Assembly (NCBI GenBank): GCA_963930185.1
Contig: CAWVLT010000025.1
Span: 1 to 64,000, forward strand
Reading direction: 5' to 3'
DNA: 64,000 nt
From: JAGZEG01 sp963930185
GTDB lineage: Bacteria; Actinomycetota; Coriobacteriia; Coriobacteriales; UMGS124
Shown in pieces: positions 17,225-24,886 of this stretch. The translations under genes were made by a program, and so were the position numbers. Position 1 is the stretch's first letter. Each line of letters opens with the position of its first letter. The notes under the pieces were generated by a model. The model made no database searches. It was not told where the DNA came from and saw nothing but the letters and a program-made list of their open reading frames with translations.

Positions 17225-19513
17225 ATGCACAACACCAGCACCGCATGTCCCGCCAACCTGACGCGTCGCGGCTTCGTGAGCGGCGCCGCCGCCCTGGGCG
17301 CCACCGCCACCGCGGCCAGCCTGCTCGCCGGCAGCGCCGTGGCCGAGGAGGCCGCAAGCGACGAGGCCGAGGCCGCCGAGCCCGGCGAGGTTCTCGACGA
17401 CAACGCCGCCGACGCTTCCACCGACGGCCTGCTCTACACCGCCTCGATCAACCCGCAGGACTACAGCTACCGCACCAACTCGATCGAGGACTTCTCCTCC
17501 TCGGCCCTGTTCTCCACCTGGAACCTGGGCAAGATCGAGCTGCACCACCGCATGGTGAAGTCGGCCGCCGGCTCGGCCACCTACCTCGCCGGCCTCACCG
17601 ACGAGCTCTTCGAGTACTACCTCAACTTCGCCAAGGGCGGCGTCGAGATGATCTGGATGGAGAACGTGGGCGCCCTGGAGCCCGACCCCGAGACCGGCGA
17701 GATCACGCCCGAGGCCCTGGAGTTTGGCCAGCGCCTCACCTCCGCTGTGGCCGAGTACGGCGCGCACATGGGCTACCAGTGGGCCCCCATGGGCACGAGC
17801 GTGGCCGAGGACGCCATGACCGTGGACCAGATCCACGCCATCCAGCAGAACGGCCTGGCCATCGCCCGTGGCCTGCACCAGATGGGCTTCGAGGCCATCG
17901 AGATGAACGCCGCCGGCTTCAACCAGGGCGAGCAGTTCCTCAGCCGCTTCTACAACACCCGCACCGACGACTACGGCTTTGCCACCCTGGAGAACCGCGC
18001 TCGCTTCGTGACCGAGTGGATCGAGATGGTCAAGGCCGAGTTCGGTGACGAGCTAGCCGTCCAGATCCTCATCAACTGCATCGAGGACCAGGACAACCTG
18101 GACAACAACGCCACCCTCATGAACCTCGACAACACCCTGACCGCCGGCCGCAACAAGGTCACCACGGTCGAGGAGGGCGTTGGCATGGCCAAGCTGTTCG
18201 AGGCCGCCGGTGCCGACTCCATGCACCTGCGCCTGGGCCCGCTGGGCAACCACCCCTGCCAGTTCGGCAGCGACATGTACTTCATCCTCAACGGCGTCGA
18301 GGGCGCCACGGGTTACGGCACCCAGTACGACTTCACCAAGCACTGGCAGGGCAAGCTCATCGGCAACCACTCGGGCGCCGGCATGCTGCTCAACGTGGTG
18401 AAGCAGTACAAGGAGTCGCTCACCATCCCCTGCGGCACCGTGACCTACATGGACCCGGCGCACGCCCCGGACTTCTTCAACGCCGCCATCGAGGACGGCC
18501 AGGCCGACTTCTTCCTGATGACCCGCCCGCTCACCGTTGACACCGAGTACGTCAACAAGCTGCGCGAGGGCCGCATCGACGAGATCGCGCCGTGCACCCG
18601 CTGCATGCACTGCCACATCGGCTCCAACGAGCTCAACCGCCAGCTCGGCTACTGCCGCGTGAACGCCCTCACCCAGCGCGTCATGACCGAGAACGGCCCG
18701 GCCACCTACGAGCTGCCGCCTGCCGAGACTCCCAAGAACGTCATGGTCGTCGGCGGTGGCCCCGCCGGCATGGAGGCCGCCCGCATCGCCGCGCAGCGCG
18801 GCCACAACGTGACGCTCTACGAGAAGAACGGTATGCTCGGCGGCCTGCTCACCTTTGCCAGCGCCGTCAAGGGCCCGCACGAGAACCTCGACGACCTGAA
18901 CAGCTACCTGCAGCACCAGCTGGAGCTCTCCGGCGTGACCGTGGTAACCGAGACCGAGGTGACCGCCGACCTGGTGGCCTCCGAGGCCCCCGACGCCGTG
19001 GTTCTTGCCTGCGGCGGCCTGCGCGACGAGCTGGCCGTTGACGGCGCCACCGTGGTGCCGATCGACAGCTTCATGTTCGAGGACCTGGGCGACAATGTGG
19101 TGGTGTGGGGCTCCAACGCCCAGGCGTTCGACACCGCCCTGTGGCTGATGGTGCACAAGAAGCACGTCACCATGGTCACCCCCAGCCCTGCGAGCGACCT
19201 GGACATGCAGCAGTCCCAGCACGCCATGCGCTTCATGACCACGGCCCTCTACGCCCTGGGCATGCAGGTGTACACCGGCGCCGCCATCACTGGTGCCGCC
19301 GACGGTCAGCTGACCTTCACCTCCGCGGAGGCGGGCGGCGTTGAGTACACCGTGCCGTGCGACTCCATCGTGAACGCCGCCGACATGCTGCCCAACACCG
19401 GCCTGCTTGACGAGATCTCCGTGGCCGAGACCTACGCCATCGGCGACTGCAGCCAGCCGTTCAACATCGCGCTGGCGATCCGCGGCGGCAACGACGCCGG
19501 TCGCGCGCTGTAG
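17225..19513 (+). CDS. Tat-exported NADH:flavin oxidoreductase (OYE / 2,4-dienoyl-CoA reductase type)
   Basis: 762 residues. Seen in order: a Tat signal (TRRGF, residues 13-17, with an AVAEEA end), an acidic linker, an FMN-binding TIM barrel of the Old Yellow Enzyme type (about 75-440), four clustered cysteines (CTRCMHC and YC about 13 residues later) that would hold a 4Fe-4S cluster, and a C-terminal FAD/NAD(P) domain starting VMVVGGGPAGMEAARIA. Members reduce enones, enoates or dienoyl thioesters; gut relatives act on bile acids and plant compounds. Export of such an enzyme is notable because the soluble relatives use NADH. The substrate is not predictable. The upstream membrane LuxR gene is the probable regulator. 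Confidence 0.85.
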   Translation: MHNTSTACPANLTRRGFVSGAAALGATATAASLLAGSAVAEEAASDEAEAAEPGEVLDDNAADASTDGLLYTASINPQDYSYRTNSIEDFSSSALFSTWNLGKIELHHRMVKSAAGSATYLAGLTDELFEYYLNFAKGGVEMIWMENVGALEPDPETGEITPEALEFGQRLTSAVAEYGAHMGYQWAPMGTSVAEDAMTVDQIHAIQQNGLAIARGLHQMGFEAIEMNAAGFNQGEQFLSRFYNTRTDDYGFATLENRARFVTEWIEMVKAEFGDELAVQILINCIEDQDNLDNNATLMNLDNTLTAGRNKVTTVEEGVGMAKLFEAAGADSMHLRLGPLGNHPCQFGSDMYFILNGVEGATGYGTQYDFTKHWQGKLIGNHSGAGMLLNVVKQYKESLTIPCGTVTYMDPAHAPDFFNAAIEDGQADFFLMTRPLTVDTEYVNKLREGRIDEIAPCTRCMHCHIGSNELNRQLGYCRVNALTQRVMTENGPATYELPPAETPKNVMVVGGGPAGMEAARIAAQRGHNVTLYEKNGMLGGLLTFASAVKGPHENLDDLNSYLQHQLELSGVTVVTETEVTADLVASEAPDAVVLACGGLRDELAVDGATVVPIDSFMFEDLGDNVVVWGSNAQAFDTALWLMVHKKHVTMVTPSPASDLDMQQSQHAMRFMTTALYALGMQVYTGAAITGAADGQLTFTSAEAGGVEYTVPCDSIVNAADMLPNTGLLDEISVAETYAIGDCSQPFNIALAIRGGNDAGRAL

Positions 19514-19618
19514 GGCCACGCGCCACAAGGCCACAAGGCTGCGCACGACAAGACCGCACGGTAAGACTGCGCAGGCAAGAGCCGGCGCGGACGAGCGTAG
19601 GCAATAGGAAGCAACCGA

Positions 19619-19666
19619 GGCCGCCCGGCACCTGGCAAGCGATTGCCAGCGCCGAGCGGCCTTTTT
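19619..19666 (+). terminator. Rho-independent terminator after the OYE-type gene
   Basis: GGCCGCCCGGC (19619-19629) pairs with GCCGAGCGGCC (19651-19661). An inner TGGCAA/TTGCCA pair extends the stem, and TTTTT follows. This is the best terminator in the region. Confidence 0.8.
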
Positions 19667-19762
19667 GCTGGGGCGCTTGGTGGGGCGTCCGACAAGGGAA
19701 TCGGCCAGGGATGTCTAGCGGCATCGAAAAAGCCGTCGAAAGGCTGCTGCCTGGCAAGACAT

Positions 19763-19859
19763 CGGCAAAACATCGACGAGGGCAACTATCCGGTCATTTT
19801 TGAGGCCTCACGAGGCAAAAAGTGTCCGGATAGTTGCCCCGAACGCGCTTCGCGCCTTC
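19763..19859. repeat. 97-bp direct repeat, copy 1
   Basis: Identical except for one base to 20650-20746. It contains a dyad, GGGCAACTATCCGG with CCGGATAGTTGCCC, around a T-run/A-run centre, so it can fold into a long hairpin. The two copies bracket the candidate type III toxin locus. Confidence 0.85.
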
Positions 19860-19898
19860 AAGTGCATATTTGCTCCCGTGCCATTCCTCTCGTATTAT

Positions 19899-20357
19899 CT
19901 ACGTTCGCCCTTCCTGCTCGAGTAGGCCAATCAGTCGGTCGATATCAACGGCAAAGCGAGGCTTTCCATCACGCTCGTAACGCTCAAGATAATCCTGGCA
20001 TGCAGCAACGATCTCCTGCTCATGTTCATCGATGATCGAGAGGATCATTTGATAGTAAGGATTTCCCTCGGTACGAAAGCGCCGCTGAAACCGCTTTTCT
20101 ATCGGGAACATCTTGATGTAATGAATCCCATGCCGATGACGTGGTCTCGTGGTGGGACGAGGAGGCAACGCAAAATACTGGCTCTTCGGAACATTGGGGG
20201 CGATATTCGAACGAAACGGGATCGCAAAATCTCGGCGCCTGCCTCTAAACTTCAGTCGAACAACGAGAAGGCAGGGGCGGCCGCGCTTTTGCATGAATTC
20301 CCTGTCACCCTCTGCGAAACGATCAAGGTACTCGTCGGAGACGGAGATGACTTTCAT
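19899..20357 (-). CDS. Candidate type III toxin (ToxN/TenpN/CptN-like endoribonuclease)
   Basis: 152 residues. The pattern ISDEYLDRF, then RDFAIPFRSNI, then a basic loop and GIHYIKMFPI resembles the TenpN/CptN branch of the ToxN fold, whose members are endoribonucleases inhibited by a small repeat RNA encoded just upstream. Helices follow to the C terminus. ATG 20357 has AGGGGG upstream. The context fits a type III system: on the same strand there is a promoter at 20499-20527, about 90 transcribed bases with two partial repeats, and a hairpin at 20374-20399 between RNA and toxin. The family call rests on pattern recognition only. Confidence 0.6.
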   Translation of the reverse strand: MKVISVSDEYLDRFAEGDREFMQKRGRPCLLVVRLKFRGRRRDFAIPFRSNIAPNVPKSQYFALPPRPTTRPRHRHGIHYIKMFPIEKRFQRRFRTEGNPYYQMILSIIDEHEQEIVAACQDYLERYERDGKPRFAVDIDRLIGLLEQEGRT

Positions 20358-20373
20358 CTGACCCCCTAGTAAG

Positions 20374-20399
20374 GCGGGACCCGCAGAAGCGGATCCCGC
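20374..20399 (-). terminator. Hairpin between candidate RNA antitoxin and toxin
   Basis: GCGGGACCCGC and GCGGATCCCGC form an 11-pair stem with one G-U pair and a four-base loop. It has no strong T-run, as expected of the leaky terminator found before toxins of type III systems. Confidence 0.55.
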
Positions 20400-20492
20400 A
20401 ACAGGTGGGCGATATTCTACGCCTGCGCACCCCGTCGCCCGCGGAGGTTACACGTACACGTGAGCCATATTCTTTGAGCCGTGACTCTCGGC
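20400..20492 (-). ncRNA. Candidate type III RNA antitoxin
   Basis: The stretch between the predicted transcription start near 20492 and the hairpin. Two partial repeats, AGAATATGGCTCACGTGT (20456-20473, minus strand) and AGAATATCGCCCACCTGT (20401-20418), agree at 15 of 18 bases and are 55 bases apart. Only two degenerate units are seen, which is at the low end for this class, so the call is tentative. Confidence 0.4.
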
Positions 20493-20498
20493 ACTTTC

Positions 20499-20527
20499 AT
20501 TGTACCCAGCTTAACGGCCAATTACAA
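20499..20527 (-). promoter_or_regulatory. Promoter for the candidate toxin-antitoxin locus
   Basis: On the minus strand TTGTAA (20522-20527), a 17-base spacer and TACAAT (20499-20504). The -10 box has five of six consensus bases and the spacing is ideal. Confidence 0.55.
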
Positions 20528-20649
20528 CGTATCCCACGCAATTCGCGACTGCAGCCCTTGGCAGCCTGGTCAGCCTACGGTCAGGACCGTTGCCCTTACA
20601 ACCATTTGTCATGAGTCCAAGAATAGCCTGTCCAATGAGTATCATCAAA

Positions 20650-20746
20650 CGGCAAAACATCGACGAGGGCAACTATCCGGTCATTTTTGAGGCCTCACGA
20701 GGCAAAAAGTGTCCGGATAGTTGCCCCGAACGCGTTTCGCGCCTTC
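20650..20746. repeat. 97-bp direct repeat, copy 2
   Basis: The second copy of the element at 19763-19859, in the same orientation, with 96 of 97 bases identical. It ends 31 bases before the stop of the next LuxR gene, so its hairpin could also terminate that transcript. Confidence 0.85.
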
Positions 20747-20777
20747 GATCCGGTTCCGGCGACACGCCCCGGCACCC

Positions 20778-22253
20778 CTAGCGCCCGTCAGCCTCGAGGC
20801 CCTGCTCCACCAGGTCGATGACCTCCTGGTGGGAGTGCACGCCCAGCTTGCCGTACACGCGCGCCACGTAGGACTTGATGGTGTTGCGCGAAAGCGAGAG
20901 GCTCTCCTGAATGTACGCCGCGTTGCGCCCACGGGCGAGCAGGGCCAACACCTGCGACTCTCGCTCGGTAAGGTGGTTAGCCTCCGTCAGCTCCCGGCAG
21001 CGTCGGTCAACCTGTGAGCCCCTGTCACCATCTCGCTCGTCGAGCTCCTTCACCGGGGCGATCGGCTGCAGGCCCCTCACCGTGGCGTCGAAGCTAAACG
21101 AGCGCGCCAAGAAGAAGTTGTAGACGGCAAACGCGAAGGCAATTGCTATGGGAAACAGAACCGCCAGCTCAGGGTGGGACGCCGACAGGGCATTCTGCAA
21201 GTTGCCCGACGCTGCGCCGATCTCCACGCCGATGCCGCCCACACCGCTTATTACGAATGCAGTTGGTAGGGCACCGGCCAGGTTGCGTCTTCCGATGGCC
21301 GCAGCGAGCAGCCACACGGCGATGTTGATGATCTCCGACCCGGCCTGCAAAAGGGCATTTGACGCGGAGCCGACAAGGGTGCCGAGGGACCCGCTACCAA
21401 GCATGCCAATCTGAATGGTGGGCACCATGAGCAGACCAGCGAGAACAAGCACGAACGCCATGGAGTAGAGCGCGTCCAGCAAGATTCCCCTACGCACAAA
21501 CGTCACGATAGCCAGGCCAGCCACCGCAACCACGGCCAGGATGATAGGCTGCGGAAAGCTTTCCACCGACCCGTAGGTTATTGCGAAGCCAAGCGCCGCC
21601 TGAAACAGCAGTATGGCAACGAACAGCCCACTGGTAGGCGGCAGGAAGGACAACGGATTGGTCACGCTGAGGTCTGCCTGTGATCCCGTCCGGCGCAGCA
21701 CCACGAGGGACTCCCTGGCGCATGCATATATCAGGGCCATCTCCACGGCCTGCGTCAGGACGAAGGCAACGACCAGCACGACGGGCGGGGCAAGCATGAG
21801 CAACCCGACAAACACATACTTCACCAGATAGGCGCACACGAGCACCATGACACAGCGCTGCGGTCCCAGCCTCATGAGCGCAAGGCTCATGTACGCAAAG
21901 CACACAAGCGCACCGGCCGACCTGAGACACGCGAACAGCGAAGCCAAGACGGCGCTTTGCAGCCAAGAGCCGAGGAACACTCCGGAGGAGCCCAGCACGG
22001 TCATCACCATGCCAGCCACAAACGTCGCGACTCCCGTAAACAGAAGGGGTCTTCTTGCGGCAATTACCGAGAAGAGAAGCGCACAGACCCCCGAGAAGGT
22101 CGTCGCAACATCCCGGGCGCCGGGAAAGAAATCATTGAAGCTCGGGTAGGCGGTGACGTTAAGAAGCCAGACCGAGACGGCCCCCAGCGACACCGCCAGA
22201 CACACCATCACGCACGTGCGCAACGAGGAGGAGCTGTCCGAATCCACGCTCAT
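20778..22253 (-). CDS. Membrane-anchored LuxR-family regulator
   Basis: 491 residues with about twelve hydrophobic segments followed by a C-terminal LuxR/GerE DNA-binding domain (LTERESQVLALLARGRNAAY, then LSRNTIKSYVARVYGKLGVHSH). ATG 22253 is preferred over an upstream in-frame start because GAGGGGGGC lies seven bases before it and the upstream codons do not look like a membrane protein start. It is divergent from an exported FAD enzyme at 22553, its probable target. Two 17-bp dyads and a perfect TATAAT for the minus strand lie in the shared intergenic region, which suggests autoregulation. Confidence 0.85.
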   Translation of the reverse strand: MSVDSDSSSSLRTCVMVCLAVSLGAVSVWLLNVTAYPSFNDFFPGARDVATTFSGVCALLFSVIAARRPLLFTGVATFVAGMVMTVLGSSGVFLGSWLQSAVLASLFACLRSAGALVCFAYMSLALMRLGPQRCVMVLVCAYLVKYVFVGLLMLAPPVVLVVAFVLTQAVEMALIYACARESLVVLRRTGSQADLSVTNPLSFLPPTSGLFVAILLFQAALGFAITYGSVESFPQPIILAVVAVAGLAIVTFVRRGILLDALYSMAFVLVLAGLLMVPTIQIGMLGSGSLGTLVGSASNALLQAGSEIINIAVWLLAAAIGRRNLAGALPTAFVISGVGGIGVEIGAASGNLQNALSASHPELAVLFPIAIAFAFAVYNFFLARSFSFDATVRGLQPIAPVKELDERDGDRGSQVDRRCRELTEANHLTERESQVLALLARGRNAAYIQESLSLSRNTIKSYVARVYGKLGVHSHQEVIDLVEQGLEADGR

Positions 22254-22300
22254 GCTGCGCCCCCCTCGCTCGCCCATGCTTCTGCTGGTTTTGTCAGTAC

Positions 22301-22364
22301 ATACCACTGGGGTGTATCCCATGTCCTACCAGCCATTATAGCAATGCATACCGCCAGGGTGTAT
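22301..22364. promoter_or_regulatory. Paired dyads and promoter between luxR and the FAD enzyme gene
   Basis: ATACCACTGGGGTGTAT (22301-22317) and ATACCGCCAGGGTGTAT (22348-22364) share the form ATAC-N9-GTAT and agree at 14 of 17 bases. Their starts are 47 bases apart. TATAAT for the minus strand lies between them (22335-22340), and the second dyad covers its -35 position. Binding by the adjacent LuxR protein is inference. Confidence 0.55.
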
Positions 22365-22552
22365 CGGTAGCGCAACTTTGGGTCGATGATAGACAACGTT
22401 CCGGTGCGGGCACACCGCCAGCTCAACAACGAGCCGGCAGACAGTTCGTGAGCAGACCTCGCAAGCAGGCCTCGCGAGCAAGCGAGAAAGCCCCGCACGA
22501 CAATCAAGACGAGAGGCACAAGGCCCCTCGCCACACAAAGGAGGAACCCGTA

Positions 22553-24241
22553 ATGACCACAGCTTCGAACATCTCCCGTCGCTCGTTCCTTGGCGGCACC
22601 GCCGCGGCAGCCGGCGTCGCCGCCGTCGCCGGCATGGGCGTCGCCCTGGCCGACGAGGCAGCCGCCCCCGCCACGAGCGTACCCGCATGGCTGGGCGAGG
22701 AGCCCGAGGATGGCGAGATCGTCGAGACCAAGGAGTGCGACGTCCTGATCATCGGCGCCGGCAACGGCGGTATGGTCGCCGCCGCCACCGCCAGCGACCT
22801 GGGCGTTGACTTCCTAGTCGCCGAGTCCTACGACACCCCCGGCGACACCCGCTACTGGATCGGCGCCATCAACTCCAAGCACACCGAGGAGACCGGCACC
22901 TCCGTGGACGTGGAGCGCGTGCAGTACGAGCTCGCCCGCTACGCCTCGTTCAAGTGCAACCAGCGCCTCCAGAAGATGTGGATCGACGAGTCTGCCGAGA
23001 TGATCGACTGGCTCGACTCCATCCTGGAGCCCGCCGGCCTCGTCTGCGCCGTCGACGCCGAGATGGGCCCGGAGATCGACCCCACCTGGAAGACCGGCTG
23101 CTACATCCCGCCCATGCAGCACCAGTACAACGCCGCCGATCCCGAGTCCGGCGCGTCCAACGACCGCAACGCCATCCTGCTGTCCTACCTCGAGGACGCC
23201 GGCGCGGCCGATCGCATGCTGTGGTACTACGACCTGCTGAAGCTGGTCCACGCCGACGGCAAGGTCACCGGCGCCATCTTCGCCACCGACAACGGCAACG
23301 TCCAGATCAACGCCAACAGCGTGATCCTGGCAACCGGCGGCTATCCGGGCAACCCCGACATGATGCTCGCCCTTGACCCCAACGCCGTGAAGTGCTGCAC
23401 CGCCGTGAGCTACAGCCCCAAGGATCGCGGCATGGGCATCAAGGCCGCCCTGTGGGCAGGCGCCAGCATGGACACCGAGCCCGCACCCATGATCTTCAAC
23501 CGCGGCCTGGTGGCCCCCGGCGTCGACTGCGGCTACAACGAGGACAACCAGTTCCCCGGCACCGTCGGCCAGTTCAACCCCGGCAGCCAGCCCTTCATGA
23601 AGGTCTGCCGCGACGGCAAGCGCTTCTGCAACGAGAGCTGCCCCTACGACTTCACCTGCTTCGCCGCCAACCAGCACGAGGGCGGCGTGTGGGCGATGAT
23701 CTTTGACGCCAACGCCAAGGAGGACGTGGCCCGCTTCGCCACCGCCGGCTGCTCCAAGATCACGCAGATGATGTTCGGCGGCGACGCCTCCCTCGACGAG
23801 ATCATGGCCGCCGAGATCGAGCAGGGCCTGATCTTCAAGTGCGACACCATCGAGGAGCTCGCCGACAGCCTGGGCTTCGAGGGCGACGCCAAGGACAACT
23901 TCCTGGCCGAGGTCGAGCGCTACAACGGCTTCTTCGACAACCAGAAGGACGAGGACTTTGGCAAGGAGGCCTACCGCCTCTCCGAGCTGCGCACCGCTCC
24001 GTTCTACGGTGGCTGGTTCGGCGGCTCGCTGCTGACCACCTGCGGCGGCCTGCGCATCAACGAGGACTGCCAGGTCATCGACGCGTCCAGCAAGCCCATC
24101 GAGGGCCTCTACGCCATCGGTGACTGCTCGGGCAGCTACTTCAGCGGCAATTACCCCGAGTACCTCATCGGTGCCGCCGCCGGCCGCACCCTGACCCAGG
24201 GCCGTCACGTCGTTCGCCTGCTCGCTGGCGACCTCGCGTAG
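22553..24241 (+). CDS. Tat-exported FAD-dependent reductase (fumarate reductase-like)
   Basis: 562 residues. A Tat signal (SRRSFLGG at residues 8-15) with cleavage after ALA is followed by a linker rich in Pro and Glu, the FAD fold DVLIIGAGNGGMVAAATA near 65-85, and the reductase capping and FAD C-terminal parts (GGLRINEDCQVID, YAIGDCSGSYF). No FMN or haem domain is present, so it must take electrons from a separate partner. ATG 22553 has AAAGGAGG eight bases upstream. Relatives reduce fumarate, urocanate, cinnamates and other gut metabolites; the substrate here is unknown. The divergent membrane LuxR gene is the likely regulator. Confidence 0.87.
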   Translation: MTTASNISRRSFLGGTAAAAGVAAVAGMGVALADEAAAPATSVPAWLGEEPEDGEIVETKECDVLIIGAGNGGMVAAATASDLGVDFLVAESYDTPGDTRYWIGAINSKHTEETGTSVDVERVQYELARYASFKCNQRLQKMWIDESAEMIDWLDSILEPAGLVCAVDAEMGPEIDPTWKTGCYIPPMQHQYNAADPESGASNDRNAILLSYLEDAGAADRMLWYYDLLKLVHADGKVTGAIFATDNGNVQINANSVILATGGYPGNPDMMLALDPNAVKCCTAVSYSPKDRGMGIKAALWAGASMDTEPAPMIFNRGLVAPGVDCGYNEDNQFPGTVGQFNPGSQPFMKVCRDGKRFCNESCPYDFTCFAANQHEGGVWAMIFDANAKEDVARFATAGCSKITQMMFGGDASLDEIMAAEIEQGLIFKCDTIEELADSLGFEGDAKDNFLAEVERYNGFFDNQKDEDFGKEAYRLSELRTAPFYGGWFGGSLLTTCGGLRINEDCQVIDASSKPIEGLYAIGDCSGSYFSGNYPEYLIGAAAGRTLTQGRHVVRLLAGDLA

Positions 24242-24332
24242 GGCGCAGGCAGGCATCGCGCGAACAACGCGCGCAGGCCTAAGAACAGGCTCAGGGTGGC
24301 CGCAGCATAAAAAGGCCTGATCAGCACAAAGG

Positions 24333-24361
24333 CGGCGGGCGCTCGTATCGGGCGCCCGCCG
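24333..24361 (+). terminator. Rho-independent terminator after the FAD enzyme gene
   Basis: CGGCGGGCGC (24333-24342) pairs perfectly with GCGCCCGCCG (24352-24361), followed by the T-rich TTCTCTTTCTT. Confidence 0.75.
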
Positions 24362-24429
24362 TTCTCTTTCTTCATTCCCCCATCGACAATCCACCACCCC
24401 GACGTCCCGCGCGCGAAAAATCGCCTCCG

Positions 24430-24615
24430 ATGGACAGAGTTTTCGGCTGTGAGGGAGTGGCGGTCGCAAAAGCTGGCAGCACATGCGTTGTCATCGCACG
24501 CGTGGCCTAGGCAAGATTTTCGATAAGCCCCTGACCTGCAGCAACGCAAAGCCAATAGACAGCAGGCAAAACCGCCGGAAGAACAAAGTCCCTCACAACC
24601 GTGATGTTTGTCCAT
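24430..24615. repeat. Inverted pair of a 27-bp intergenic motif, copy pair 1
   Basis: ATGGACAGAGTTTTCGGCTG plus TGAGGGA at 24430-24456 and an inverted copy at 24589-24615. The flanks (GCGCGaAAAATC and ATTTTGGCGC) are also inverted, so the element is an imperfect 230-bp palindrome. The same motif occurs three times at 59309-59461. The surrounding gap 24242-24886 contains no supportable gene. Confidence 0.65.
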
Positions 24616-24790
24616 CGCAGAAGGATTTTGGCGCACGAGTGGCCACAGACGGCCTGAAGCGTCGCCTTGACGCCTTGCCCGGCGTCCCCAAACCCCTCCC
24701 GCATGGTTCCCGCGCCGCCGTCAGGCGCCCAAGACGATGCGTTTTACGAACACGTAACCCACACGGGCGCACATCTGTGATACCACGTAT

Positions 24791-24811
24791 GTGTGACGTT
24801 CGGCGTCACAC
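24791..24811. promoter_or_regulatory. 21-bp palindrome upstream of the phosphatase gene
   Basis: GTGTGACG, five bases, CGTCACAC, placed 76 bases before the GTG start at 24887. It could be an operator or a leader hairpin. Confidence 0.4.
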
Positions 24812-24886
24812 ATCAGGCGCCGAACGCCACATGTTGGACGTCAGGCGAGCGACGGCACTGGCGGCACCGCGAGAGAGGATCCGGCC

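Noticed and set aside
22814..24484. Long open frame antisense to the FAD enzyme gene
   Set aside because: High-GC genes with strong third-position bias leave long open antisense frames. The translation is Gly/Val/His/Leu-rich, has no family resemblance and lies opposite a well-supported gene.
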